Of a stretch of DNA of 64,000 bases, positions 1 through 8,516 are shown in pieces. The DNA comes from Tenacibaculum finnmarkense genomovar ulcerans (GTDB lineage: Bacteria; Bacteroidota; Bacteroidia; Flavobacteriales; Flavobacteriaceae), in contig NZ_OENE01000007.1 of assembly GCF_900239495.1 (NCBI RefSeq), positions 186,001 to 250,000 on the forward strand, written 5' to 3'. A model generated the notes under the pieces. The model had not been told where the DNA came from and made no database searches. It saw only the letters and a program-made list of their open reading frames with translations. The position numbers and the translations under genes were made by a program. The stretch's first letter is position 1. Every line of letters starts with the position of its first letter.

Positions 1-1
1 A

Positions 2-1714
2 CTAGCTTCTAGATTATCATTTAGAAATAACCTTTTTCAAGGGGCAAGCAGGTTTGTACAACGTAACTATTACACAGAACAGCATAAATTAGAACTAAAA
101 GGACATAATTTTTATCTTAGAGGATATTATACAGGAAATGATTCAGGTAATTCATACGATTTTACAAAAACAGCAATTGCACTTGAAGATAATTCATTAA
201 ATATTATTGATTGGTCAAAACAATATGTTGATCAAAAATATCTTAATAATAAATCAATAACTGAATCAAGAAAATTAGCAGATATAAATAGAGTAAATCC
301 AAATACAAGTGCTTTTAATAAAGAACTTAATAAAGTTACATCAACATTAATTTCTGAAGGAGGAGGGGCTATCTATGAAAAAAGTAATTACAAACATTTA
401 GATGGTAATTATAATTTTAAAGAACTTTTAAATAATTGGGCAGACCTACAAATAGGAGGTTCATACAGATGGTATAACCCAAACTCTAAAGGAACACTTT
501 TTAATGATTACTCGAATAACATACGTATTAAAGAATATGGTTTTTATTCTCAAATTCAGAAAAAACTATTAGAAGATAAATTAAAATTAACTGCTTCGCT
601 TCGTTATGATAAAGCAACTAATTTTGATGGGAATTATTCACCTAAAATAGCCTTAAATTATGCTTTAGGAAAAGATAAAAATCATGTATTTAGAACTTCA
701 TTTCAAACAGGGTTTAGAAATCCAACAGTTCAAGAGCAGTATCAATTATTAGCATCAGCATTTAAAACAAATATTGGAACAGTAAGCGATAATTTAAATA
801 GGATTGCGCATGGTAATAATTATTATGAAGCTTGGGATGATGCTTCAAACTCTTATATTGGAAAATATAGACCAATTTTAGGAGATGAAATTATTAATAA
901 TTCTTTATTAACTAAAACAGTTTACGGCGATAATAAAACCTACGAAAAGTCAGATTATAAAGAGGTTGTTCCTGAGCTTGTTAAAACAATTGAATTAGGT
1001 TATAGAAGTATGTTTCTTTTAAATAAACAGATAAATATTGATTTAGATATTAACGGATATTACAGTAAGTATGATCATTTTATTTTTACACAAGATGTTC
1101 TAGTTGTGCATGCAGGGGAGGTGTATCCTTATGGAAACAGAAAATTAACTCAGGCAGAATCACAAGAACCTAAAAATAAGTATGGATATACTAATGAGCA
1201 AGGTGTTTTAGTTTTTGATGAAGTTGCTAATAGGGCTTTTTTATACGGAGATGTAAAAGAATTTAATATTATAACCAATAGTAAATCTCAGGTTGAATCG
1301 TATGGTTTCGCTTTTGGAATGCATACCAAGTTATTTAGAAATTTTGATTTTGGGGCAAATTATAGCTTTAATGATTATCAATTTGAAGATAAAGACCATG
1401 GGCAGTTTGAACCAAACTTTAATACTCCAAAACACAGCGTAAAGGTTCAGTTAGGAAATAACAATGTATTCAATAATTTTGGCTTTAATATAAACGCAAG
1501 ATGGCAAGATGAATATAAATGGGTTTCTACCTTCGTAAAAGGTAATGTTGCTGCAAGAACTGTGCTCGATGCACAATTAAACTACCGTATTCCCTCTATG
1601 AAATCGAGAATTAAAATTGGAGGAACAAATTTATTCGGTAAAGAATATTTTGTAGCACCAGGTTCTGGTCAAATAGGTCAATTATATTATATATCTTGGA
1701 GCATTAATAACTAA
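2..1714 (+). CDS. TonB-dependent receptor, 3' part (5' end outside window)
   Basis: The frame is open from base 2 to the stop at 1714, so this is the last 570 residues of a larger protein whose start lies off the window; the ATG at 1010 is internal. It is the C-terminal beta-barrel of an outer-membrane TonB-dependent receptor, a family that imports scarce ligands using inner-membrane energy. It aligns by eye over its whole length with the receptor at 32290-35097: both contain RGYYTG, LRYDKA/IRYDKA, SFQTGFRNPT and AARTVLDAQ, and both end in ISW(S/T)INN. Unlike that paralogue it has no SGNH lipoprotein behind it; a terminator follows directly. Ligand unknown. Paralogy is seen directly; the transport role is family knowledge. 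Confidence 0.9.
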   Translation, partial: LASRLSFRNNLFQGASRFVQRNYYTEQHKLELKGHNFYLRGYYTGNDSGNSYDFTKTAIALEDNSLNIIDWSKQYVDQKYLNNKSITESRKLADINRVNPNTSAFNKELNKVTSTLISEGGGAIYEKSNYKHLDGNYNFKELLNNWADLQIGGSYRWYNPNSKGTLFNDYSNNIRIKEYGFYSQIQKKLLEDKLKLTASLRYDKATNFDGNYSPKIALNYALGKDKNHVFRTSFQTGFRNPTVQEQYQLLASAFKTNIGTVSDNLNRIAHGNNYYEAWDDASNSYIGKYRPILGDEIINNSLLTKTVYGDNKTYEKSDYKEVVPELVKTIELGYRSMFLLNKQINIDLDINGYYSKYDHFIFTQDVLVVHAGEVYPYGNRKLTQAESQEPKNKYGYTNEQGVLVFDEVANRAFLYGDVKEFNIITNSKSQVESYGFAFGMHTKLFRNFDFGANYSFNDYQFEDKDHGQFEPNFNTPKHSVKVQLGNNNVFNNFGFNINARWQDEYKWVSTFVKGNVAARTVLDAQLNYRIPSMKSRIKIGGTNLFGKEYFVAPGSGQIGQLYYISWSINN

Positions 1715-1740
1715 GTTATTTTATATATTTTAAACACACA

Positions 1741-1772
1741 AAAAACCTGAATAATATTTTATTCAGGTTTTT
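1741..1772 (+). terminator. Rho-independent terminator after the partial TonB receptor
   Basis: A 14-bp perfect inverted repeat (AAAAACCTGAATAA and its complement) encloses a 4-base loop and ends in a T-run. It lies 27 bases after the receptor stop. Confidence 0.85.
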
Positions 1773-1823
1773 TGTGGTTATTAATATCTTGTACCGATTT
1801 TGTTGTTGGTGTTTTGTTGTTGG

Positions 1824-1849
1824 TAGAGACGCAATGCATTGCGTCTCTA
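1824..1849. repeat. 26-bp perfect palindrome, possible REP-like element
   Basis: The half-site TAGAGACGCAATG is followed directly by its exact complement. It is GC-richer than its surroundings, has no T-run, and sits between two separate terminators, so it does not look like a terminator. Palindromes of this type occur dispersed in some bacterial genomes, but only one copy is visible here. Confidence 0.5.
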
Positions 1850-1890
1850 GGATGTTCTGCTCTGGGAAATGATGCTGAATCGTTAAACAA

Positions 1891-1925
1891 AAAAATGAGC
1901 CCGATTAGATATCGAGCTCATTTTT
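1891..1925 (-). terminator. purF: Terminator of purF
   Basis: An inverted repeat AAAAATGAGC / GCTCATTTTT, extended by CGAT/ATCG across one mismatch, gives a hairpin followed by T's on the minus strand. It begins 23 bases beyond the purF stop. Confidence 0.75.
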
Positions 1926-1947
1926 ATAAATAGGTTATTTTTATTAC

Positions 1948-3846
1948 TTAATAAGCTCTTTCGTCATTTCCTTCATAGAAGTTAATAAACGCTTGGTTTA
2001 CCACTCTGTTTCCACCATCGGTAGGATAATCACCTGTAAAATACCAATCACCTAAATTATCAGGGCAGGCTTTATGTAAGCTTTCAACGTTTTGGAAAAT
2101 TACTTCAATATTCGAAGAAATATCCGCAGTTTTTAACATCTGAGCAATTTTAGCCGAAATTTGTTTATCGGTAAAAGGAGCATATACTTCTTTTACATAA
2201 TTTACAACATCTTTATCTTGGCTAACCTGTTGCTTTTTACATTTGGCATATACGCTATCAATAATACCATACTGATCGGTTTCTTTTAACAATTCTAATG
2301 CCGCTTTAAAGGCGATAAAATCATTAATTTTTGCCATATCAATACCATAACAATCAGGGTAACGAATTTGAGGAGCCGAAGAAACTACTACAATTTTCTT
2401 TGGGTTTAATCTATCTAATATTTTAATGATACTTTTCTTTAAAGTCGTACCACGAACAATACTATCGTCAATAATTACCAAGTTATCGGTTGGTTTTACA
2501 ACACCATAAGTAACATCGTAAACATGGGCTACTAAGTCATCTCTACTGCTATCATCAGTAATAAAAGTTCTTAATTTTGCATCTTTAATAGCTATTTTTT
2601 CAAAACGAGGTCTTTTAGAAAGAATGTCGGTTACTTTTTCTTTCGATAATTTTCCGCCACCTGCTAAAATAGCTGCTGTTTTTTGCTGATTTAACACATC
2701 TTCGGCAGCTTCCATCATTCCAAAAAATGAAGTTTCTGCGGTGTTAGGAATGTATGAGAAAACAGCATTTTCAATATCGTTATCAATCGATTTTAAAACC
2801 TCAGGAAATACATATTTTCCTAAGTTTTTACGTTCGGTGTAAATATCGGCATCGCTTCCTCTTGAAAAATAAATACGCTCAAAAGAACAGGCTTTTTTAA
2901 CACGCTGTTCTAAAACAGGCGCCATAGAAGTTTCACCACTTTTTTTAATGATTAGTGCATGACCTCTATCAATTTCTTTGATTTCGTTAATATCAACATT
3001 AAATACCGTTTGAATTGCAGGACGCTCTGAGGCTACCACCACAACTTCATCATCTTGATAATAAAATGCAGGACGAATCGCCGAAGGATCTCTTAAAACA
3101 AAAGCATCACCGTGTCCTAATAAACCAGCCATAGCGTAACCACCATCCCAGTTTTTTGCTGAACGCTGTAAAATTCGTTGGATATCTAAATGCTCTTCAA
3201 TAAAAGGAGATGCATCTTTTTTACTAAATCCTGCTTCTTTTGCTTTTACATATAAATCAGAAACTTCATCCTCTAAGAAATGACCTATTTTTTCCATTAC
3301 TGTAACGGTATCGGTAGCTTCTTTAGGGTGCTGTCCTAAATCAATTAAATCATTTAAAAGTTGCTTCGAATTGGTCATGTTAAAGTTACCTGCAACAAGT
3401 AAACTTTGGTGTCTCCAATTACGTTGACGTAAAAAAGGATGTACATTTTCGATAGAATTTCCTCCAAAAGTACCGTAACGAAGATGTCCTAAAAACAAGT
3501 TACCTAAGTAAGGAACATTATTTTGTTGCCATTGGGTATCGGCTGCTTCTTCAATATTTTCTTCAAAAACGCCGTTAATACGGTTGTTTATTTTTCCGAA
3601 AATATCTTTAATTGGTTGCGGTTGATTAGAACGAATTCTGCTAATATATCTGGTTCCTGGTGCTACATCAAATTTAATACTAGCAAAACCCGCACCGTCT
3701 TGCCCACGATTGTGCTGTTTTTCCATTAATAAATACATTTTATTTACCCCGTATAAAGCGGTTCCGTACTTATCTTTATAATATTGTAATGGTTTTAATA
3801 ATCGAACCATTGCAATACCGCACTCATGTTTAATAGCGTCACTCAT
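1948..3846 (-). CDS. purF: Amidophosphoribosyltransferase
   Basis: Catalyses the first committed step of purine synthesis: PRPP plus glutamine gives 5-phosphoribosylamine. The N-terminal class II glutaminase domain starts with a short propeptide (MSDAIKHE) before Cys9 of CGIAM, the expected nucleophile once the propeptide is removed. RGQDGAG and HLRYGT fit the Ntn amidotransferase fold. The C-terminal half holds the PRPP-binding loop VIIDDSIVRGTT. At 632 residues it is longer than the roughly 500-residue E. coli enzyme, as I recall is usual for Bacteroidota homologues. It lies downstream of the PfkB kinase on the same strand, separated by a terminator, so it probably has its own promoter; no good TAnnTTTG element is seen. 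Its leader is A/C-rich (bases 3853-3905). Confidence 0.95.
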   Translation of the reverse strand: MSDAIKHECGIAMVRLLKPLQYYKDKYGTALYGVNKMYLLMEKQHNRGQDGAGFASIKFDVAPGTRYISRIRSNQPQPIKDIFGKINNRINGVFEENIEEAADTQWQQNNVPYLGNLFLGHLRYGTFGGNSIENVHPFLRQRNWRHQSLLVAGNFNMTNSKQLLNDLIDLGQHPKEATDTVTVMEKIGHFLEDEVSDLYVKAKEAGFSKKDASPFIEEHLDIQRILQRSAKNWDGGYAMAGLLGHGDAFVLRDPSAIRPAFYYQDDEVVVVASERPAIQTVFNVDINEIKEIDRGHALIIKKSGETSMAPVLEQRVKKACSFERIYFSRGSDADIYTERKNLGKYVFPEVLKSIDNDIENAVFSYIPNTAETSFFGMMEAAEDVLNQQKTAAILAGGGKLSKEKVTDILSKRPRFEKIAIKDAKLRTFITDDSSRDDLVAHVYDVTYGVVKPTDNLVIIDDSIVRGTTLKKSIIKILDRLNPKKIVVVSSAPQIRYPDCYGIDMAKINDFIAFKAALELLKETDQYGIIDSVYAKCKKQQVSQDKDVVNYVKEVYAPFTDKQISAKIAQMLKTADISSNIEVIFQNVESLHKACPDNLGDWYFTGDYPTDGGNRVVNQAFINFYEGNDERAY

Positions 3847-3917
3847 TTTGAAAAAATATTTAATAGTGTGTTGTTGTTGTTCTTGTTATTCTTGTTGTTG
3901 TATGTTTTATGCTATAA

Positions 3918-3947
3918 AAAAATCCGCAGCAAAAAGCGCGGATTTTT
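3918..3947 (-). terminator. Terminator between the PfkB kinase gene and purF
   Basis: Arms AAAAATCCGC and GCGGATTTTT enclose about 10 bases, with a run of T's on the minus strand just after. The hairpin starts 4 bases past the kinase stop and should separate it from purF. Confidence 0.8.
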
Positions 3948-3950
3948 AAG

Positions 3951-4877
3951 TTATGATAGTTTTATATCAAATTGTGTTAATTCTTTAAAAGCTTGTAAGC
4001 GTGTTAGCACTTCTTCTTTTGTAAGATTTTCCATTCGTTGTGTTCCAAATTTTTCAACACAAAAGGATGCTAAATTAGAACCGTAGATAATTCCGTTTTT
4101 CATGTTGTCAAACGAAATGTCTTCAGTTTTTGCTAAATATCCACAAAAACCTCCTGCAAAAGTATCACCTGCTCCTGTTGGATCAAATACTTCGGCTAGC
4201 GGTAATGCTGGGGCAAAGAACATTTTTCCTTCACTAAATAATAAAGCACCGTGTTCTCCTTTTTTAATGATTACATATTTAGGACCCATTTCATGAATTT
4301 TCTTCGCAGCATTTACTAACGAATATTCTCCACTTAATTGACGCGCCTCTTCGTCATTAATAGTAACAACATCTACACGTTTTAAAACGGTGTGTAAATC
4401 ATCTAAAGCGATGTCCATCCAAAAGTTCATCGTATCTAATACTACTAATTTTGGTTTTTCAGTCATCTGATCTAAAACAGACGCTTGTGTTAAGGGGTGT
4501 AAGTTTCCTAACATCACAATACCTGCATCTTTAAATGCTTCAGGAACTACAGGGGTAAAATGTTCTAATACATTTAATTCTGTAATTAGGGTATCGCGTG
4601 AATTCATATCGTTATGATATTTACCGCTCCAAAAAAAAGTTTTACCTTCTTTTACAACCTCAATACCATCGGTATTAATTTCTTTACTGTTCATCATATC
4701 TAAATATGATTGAGGGAAATCTCCTCCAACAACAGAAACAACTCCGGTTTTAACTCCAAAATTAGAAGCTGCCAAACCTACGTAAGTTCCTGAACCTCCT
4801 AATATTTTATCTGTTTTACCAAAAGGTGTTTCAATAGCGTCAAATGCTACGGTACCAACTGCTAATAATTTGCTCAT
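3951..4877 (-). CDS. PfkB-family sugar/nucleoside kinase
   Basis: A 308-residue ribokinase/PfkB fold kinase. The N-terminal GGSGTYVGLAASNFG region matches the family's substrate-binding signature. Near the C-terminus DPTGAGDTFAGGF is PfkB signature 2 with the catalytic aspartate and anion hole. The family phosphorylates sugars or nucleosides with ATP; the substrate cannot be read from sequence. Placement upstream of purF suggests a link to ribose or purine metabolism, which is inference. It is divergent from sufE across a 67-base gap with a TATTTTTG element on its own strand. Confidence 0.9.
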   Translation of the reverse strand: MSKLLAVGTVAFDAIETPFGKTDKILGGSGTYVGLAASNFGVKTGVVSVVGGDFPQSYLDMMNSKEINTDGIEVVKEGKTFFWSGKYHNDMNSRDTLITELNVLEHFTPVVPEAFKDAGIVMLGNLHPLTQASVLDQMTEKPKLVVLDTMNFWMDIALDDLHTVLKRVDVVTINDEEARQLSGEYSLVNAAKKIHEMGPKYVIIKKGEHGALLFSEGKMFFAPALPLAEVFDPTGAGDTFAGGFCGYLAKTEDISFDNMKNGIIYGSNLASFCVEKFGTQRMENLTKEEVLTRLQAFKELTQFDIKLS

Positions 4878-4894
4878 TTCTTGTTTTTTTACTG

Positions 4895-4902
4895 TAATTT
4901 TG
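4895..4902 (+). promoter_or_regulatory. Promoter -7 element (TAATTTTG) for sufE
   Basis: It matches the Bacteroidota consensus TAnnTTTG and lies 42 bases before the sufE ATG. A TTTG at 4869-4872 is a possible but loosely spaced upstream element. Confidence 0.55.
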
Positions 4903-4918
4903 CACTTTTAACAAAGTG
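4903..4918. promoter_or_regulatory. Inverted repeat between divergent promoters (possible operator)
   Basis: CACTTT-TAAC-AAAGTG is a perfect 6-bp inverted repeat placed between the facing -7 elements of sufE and the PfkB kinase, where a bound protein could affect both. No regulator is identified. Confidence 0.3.
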
Positions 4919-4926
4919 TCACAGTG

Positions 4927-4934
4927 CAAAAATA
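4927..4934 (-). promoter_or_regulatory. Promoter -7 element (TATTTTTG) for the PfkB kinase
   Basis: On the minus strand this matches TAnnTTTG, 49 bases upstream of the kinase ATG. Confidence 0.45.
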
Positions 4935-4944
4935 GTTTTAAAAA

Positions 4945-5370
4945 ATGACTATCAAAGAAATACAAGAAGAAATTATTGACGAGTTCTCTATGTTTGATGA
5001 CTGGATGGAGCGTTACGAATATATCATTGACTTAGGAAAATCATTACCTATAATAAAGGACTCTTTTAAGTTAGATGAAAATTTAATTAAAGGATGTCAG
5101 TCAAAAGTTTGGTTATATTCAGAGTTATCTGGCGACAGTATTCTGTTTACTGCCGATAGCGATGCTATTTTAACCAAAGGAATTGTAGCGTTATTATTAA
5201 GAGTTTATTCTAATCAAACACCACAAGCAATTTTAGCTGCAAAAACTGATTTTATCGATGAAATTGGTTTAAAAGAACATTTAAGCCCAACTCGTGCAAA
5301 TGGTTTAGTTTCTATGATTAAGCAGATAAAAATGTATGCAATAGCGCAACAATCAAAATTGACAACCTAA
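4945..5370 (+). CDS. sufE: Cysteine desulfuration protein SufE
   Basis: A 141-residue SufE accepts persulfide sulfur from the cysteine desulfurase SufS and passes it to the SufBCD scaffold in cytoplasmic Fe-S cluster assembly. The acceptor cysteine is Cys51 in KGCQSKVW, and the helical C-terminal GLKEHLSPTRANGL segment is typical. It heads a three-gene run with the SufT-like and DUF2480 genes. The rest of the suf operon is not in this window. Confidence 0.95.
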   Translation: MTIKEIQEEIIDEFSMFDDWMERYEYIIDLGKSLPIIKDSFKLDENLIKGCQSKVWLYSELSGDSILFTADSDAILTKGIVALLLRVYSNQTPQAILAAKTDFIDEIGLKEHLSPTRANGLVSMIKQIKMYAIAQQSKLTT

Positions 5371-5409
5371 ATTAATAGTCAAAATTAACAACGAAAAGAA
5401 GTAGGAAAG

Positions 5410-5730
5410 ATGACAGATAAACAACTAGACGAATTAGGAGATAAAATAGTAGGTGTTTTAAAAACAATTTACGATCCTGAAATTCCAGTAGATATATATG
5501 AGTTAGGTTTAATTTATGATGTATTCGTATCGGAAGAAAACGATGCTAAAATTTTAATGACCTTAACTTCGCCAAATTGCCCGGTAGCAGAAAGTTTACC
5601 TGTTGATATTGAAAATAAAGTAAAATCATTAGAAGAAATTAACAACTGCGAGGTTGAAATAACTTTTGATCCTACTTGGACAAATGAAATGATGAGTGAA
5701 GAAGCGAAGTTAGAACTTGGAATGCTATAA
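5410..5730 (+). CDS. SufT-like MIP18/DUF59 Fe-S assembly protein
   Basis: A 106-residue DUF59 (MIP18) protein with the signature DPEIPVDIYELGLIY near the start and SPNCPVAESLP in the middle, whose cysteine is the conserved functional residue. Such proteins act in maturation or delivery of Fe-S clusters; in suf contexts they are called SufT. It begins 39 bases after sufE and ends 2 bases before the next gene, so all three are probably co-transcribed. Confidence 0.9.
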   Translation: MTDKQLDELGDKIVGVLKTIYDPEIPVDIYELGLIYDVFVSEENDAKILMTLTSPNCPVAESLPVDIENKVKSLEEINNCEVEITFDPTWTNEMMSEEAKLELGML

Positions 5731-5732
5731 AA

Positions 5733-6239
5733 ATGGCGGCACAAATTATAAATAAAGTAGCCAATAGTCAATTAATAACTATTGATCTTGAAGATTTTTA
5801 TCCAAAGGGAAATCGTATTGTTTTTGATATTAAAGATTGGTTATATGAAGAATTAATTCTTCGTGAAAAAGACTTCCGAGAACAAGTTAAAAATCATAAT
5901 TGGTCGCAATACCAAGGTGATTATATTGCTTTAAGTTGTTCGGTCGAGGCTATTATTCCTTCTTGGGCATATCTTTTATTAACAACAAAGTTAACCGAAT
6001 TTGCTAAAAAAGTAGTAGTAGGAAATTTAGAATTACTAGAAACCGTACTTTTTAATGATATTATTACTAATTTAAATATCACAGAATATCAAGATAAAAG
6101 ATTAATAATAAAAGGCTGTTCTAATAAACCAATACCACAAAGTGCTTATACACTGCTGGTAAGCAAAATTCAGCCAATTTGTAAAAGTATTATGTTTGGG
6201 GAAGCCTGTTCAACGGTGCCTTTATTTAAAAAAAAATAA
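5733..6239 (+). CDS. DUF2480 family protein
   Basis: A 168-residue soluble protein with no signal or membrane segment. It matches the Bacteroidota family DUF2480, recognised from segments such as FDIKDWLYEELILREKDFR and ALSCSVEAIIPSWAY, and has a C-terminal GEACSTVPL. The family has no assigned biochemistry, to my knowledge. Its 2-base spacing from the SufT-like gene suggests translational coupling and a supporting role in Fe-S metabolism, which is inference from context. Several cysteines (GCSNKP, GEACSTV) could be functional. Confidence 0.8.
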   Translation: MAAQIINKVANSQLITIDLEDFYPKGNRIVFDIKDWLYEELILREKDFREQVKNHNWSQYQGDYIALSCSVEAIIPSWAYLLLTTKLTEFAKKVVVGNLELLETVLFNDIITNLNITEYQDKRLIIKGCSNKPIPQSAYTLLVSKIQPICKSIMFGEACSTVPLFKKK

Positions 6240-6323
6240 GTGCATAAAGAGTGACTTTTATAAAATAATATTGTCTAATAAAAAGCGTAGTTTTACGCTC
6301 TTAAAAATTATAAAATTAACAGT

Positions 6324-7238
6324 ATGAAAAAAATTGTTTTAACATTCGCATTTGTATGCGCTATTGCTTCTTTAAAAGCACAAACAGTTGAAGAATTAAA
6401 AAAAGACCTTACAGATAAAAAAGGTGAAATAAGTAAATTACAAGGTGAAGCAAGTGCTTTACAATCTAAAATTGATGCGTTTCCAGGATGGAAATTTGGT
6501 GCATTTGGTACTATTGGAGCAAATTTTTCAGGTTTCGATAAATGGTATTCTAACGCAGTTCCTAATTCATCTGCAGGAAATGTAGGTATTACAGCAAATG
6601 GTTTTGCTAATTTAGATAGAGAAAAATATTTCTGGAGAAATTCAGGAAATATCAATTTAGGGTGGGTTAAGTTAGATGATAAAGATAATGCTACTGACGA
6701 TACTGATTTTCAAGGAACTACTGATGTATTTACGCTAACATCTTTATTTGGTTATAAATTAACGAAAACACTAGCAGCATCAACATTAGTTGAATACAGA
6801 ACATCTTTAATTAAAAACTTTAACGATCCAGGATATTTAGATTTTGGACTAGGGCTTACCTGGATTCCTATGCCAGAATTAGTAGTAGTTGCACATCCAT
6901 TAAACTACAACTATGTATTTAGCAAATCAGGATCAAACTTTGATTCATCATTAGGAGCTAAAATAGTAGCAGAATACAACAAGAAAATTGGTAACTTTAA
7001 GTTCAGATCTAACTTATCAACTTTCCAAAGCTATAAATCAGCAGATTTATCAAACGCTACTTGGATAAACTCTATCGGATTTAATATTTGGAAAGGTATT
7101 GGAGTAGGAATTGAATCTGGTTTAAGAGCTAATAAACAAGAGGCATTTAATTCAGAATTAACAAATTACCCTTCTTTAGAAGCAACACCAGGAAAAATAC
7201 AATCTTACTGGTTAGCAGGTTTAAGCTACGGTTTCTAA
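6324..7238 (+). CDS. DUF3078 outer-membrane beta-barrel protein
   Basis: 304 residues with a Sec signal peptide (cleavage near LKAQ), then a short charged, coiled-coil-like stretch (about residues 21-55, KKDLTDKKGEISKLQGEA), then alternating beta strands ending in a C-terminal aromatic (SYGF), the usual mark of an outer-membrane barrel. The sequence matches DUF3078 of Bacteroidota, of unknown function. It lies 84 bases after the suf genes and is closed by its own terminator, so it is probably independent. Confidence 0.8.
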   Translation: MKKIVLTFAFVCAIASLKAQTVEELKKDLTDKKGEISKLQGEASALQSKIDAFPGWKFGAFGTIGANFSGFDKWYSNAVPNSSAGNVGITANGFANLDREKYFWRNSGNINLGWVKLDDKDNATDDTDFQGTTDVFTLTSLFGYKLTKTLAASTLVEYRTSLIKNFNDPGYLDFGLGLTWIPMPELVVVAHPLNYNYVFSKSGSNFDSSLGAKIVAEYNKKIGNFKFRSNLSTFQSYKSADLSNATWINSIGFNIWKGIGVGIESGLRANKQEAFNSELTNYPSLEATPGKIQSYWLAGLSYGF

Positions 7239-7268
7239 ATAAAAAGAGTATTATTATATAATTATAAG

Positions 7269-7300
7269 AAACCTCAAGCAGTAATGTTTGAGGTTTTTTT
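7269..7300 (+). terminator. Terminator after the DUF3078 gene
   Basis: AAACCTCAA / TTGAGGTTT hairpin followed by a T-run, 30 bases past the stop. Confidence 0.8.
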
Positions 7301-7333
7301 TATGTATTTTAGCTAAAAATAAAATTCAATTAA

Positions 7334-8410
7334 ATGACACTATTAATCATATACGCTACAGTTTCTATTTTCTTCTCTTTTATATGTTCTATTCTAGAGG
7401 CTGTTTTATTAAGTGTAACCGCTACTTTTATCAATGTTAAAAAGAAGGAGAGCGAGGCTTTTGCAACCGATTTAGAAGCCTTAAAAAAAGATGTTGATAA
7501 GCCTTTGATTGCTATTTTAACTTTAAATACTCTAGCGCATACAGTAGGAGCAATTTTAGTAGGAACAGAGGCTAAGAAAATTTTTAATGATGACGGTTAT
7601 GGTGTTTTTATTGTTTCGGCAGTGATGACTATTTTAATTTTAGTAGCCTCAGAAATTATTCCAAAAACCATTGGAGCAACTTATTGGAAACACTTAGCGG
7701 GCTTTACTACAACAGCTTTAAAAATGATGATTTTTCCATTAAAATGGACAGGAGTTCTATGGGTTTTACAATTAGCAACGAAATTAATTGGTGGAAAATC
7801 GGCACATGGAGAAAGCGTTTTAAGTAGAGAAGATTTTTCAGTAATGACAGATATTGCCCAGCAAGAAGGGGTTTTTCATGAAGATGAAAGCAATGTTATT
7901 AGAAACATGCTAAACTTTAAAGACGTTCAAGCAAAAGATATTATGACACCTCGAACTGTGGTAGTGTCAGCAGATGAAAACCAAACAATTCAATCTTTTT
8001 TTGATAAAAACAAGCAGTTAAACTTTTCAAGAATTCCTGTTTTTTCTAAAAACTCAGACAACATAACAGGTTATATTTTAAAAGATCAGCTTTTATTAGC
8101 TTTAATTGATAAAAAAGGAAGCCAGCCTTTGAGTTCAATTAAAAGAGATATTTTAGTGGCAAAAAGAGAATTATCAGTTCCTGATTTGTTTACTACATTA
8201 GTAAAAGAACGCGAGCATTTAGCGTTAGTTATTGATGAATATGGATCAGTAAGCGGTTTGGTTACTCAAGAAGATGTTATTGAAACCCTTTTAGGTTTTG
8301 AAATAATGGATGAAAGCGATCATGTTGCCGATTTACAAAATTTAGCCAGAACAAACTGGGAAAAACGTTCAAAAAATATTGATATTATTGATCATTCTGA
8401 TGAGTCATAA
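7334..8410 (+). CDS. CNNM (DUF21) / CBS-pair membrane protein
   Basis: 358 residues. The first roughly 150 form the CNNM/DUF21 membrane domain with about three to four hydrophobic helices (including SEIIPKTIGATYW), and a tandem CBS pair follows (about residues 195-335: DIMTPRTVVV, SRIPVF, VIDEYGSVSGLVTQEDVIETLLG). The family includes CorC/MpfA-like proteins linked to Mg2+ efflux; older annotation says hemolysin. The C-terminal CorC_HlyC domain found in many relatives is missing, the protein ending about 30 residues after the second CBS. Ion specificity is not established here. Confidence 0.88.
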   Translation: MTLLIIYATVSIFFSFICSILEAVLLSVTATFINVKKKESEAFATDLEALKKDVDKPLIAILTLNTLAHTVGAILVGTEAKKIFNDDGYGVFIVSAVMTILILVASEIIPKTIGATYWKHLAGFTTTALKMMIFPLKWTGVLWVLQLATKLIGGKSAHGESVLSREDFSVMTDIAQQEGVFHEDESNVIRNMLNFKDVQAKDIMTPRTVVVSADENQTIQSFFDKNKQLNFSRIPVFSKNSDNITGYILKDQLLLALIDKKGSQPLSSIKRDILVAKRELSVPDLFTTLVKEREHLALVIDEYGSVSGLVTQEDVIETLLGFEIMDESDHVADLQNLARTNWEKRSKNIDIIDHSDES

Positions 8411-8451
8411 TTCTTTTAAGTAGTCAATAAAGTACTTATAAAATAAATGCA

Positions 8452-8487
8452 AAAAAACTCAGCGCTAAATTTAGTGCTGAGTTTTTT
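8452..8487. terminator. Bidirectional terminator between the CNNM and SPOR genes
   Basis: An almost perfect 36-base palindrome (AAAAAACTCAGC arms) with T-runs on both strands lies between two convergent genes. Confidence 0.85.
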
Positions 8488-8516
8488 GATTTTTTAAGTG
8501 TTTATTTTTAATAAAA

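Noticed and set aside
3826..4086. Plus-strand open frame between purF and the PfkB kinase
   Set aside because: It runs antisense to both genes through the kinase terminator and has no promoter or family resemblance.
6280..6300. Hairpin AGCGTA/TACGCT before the DUF3078 gene as terminator of the suf genes
   Set aside because: The stem is only 6 bp and no T-run follows; too weak to call.
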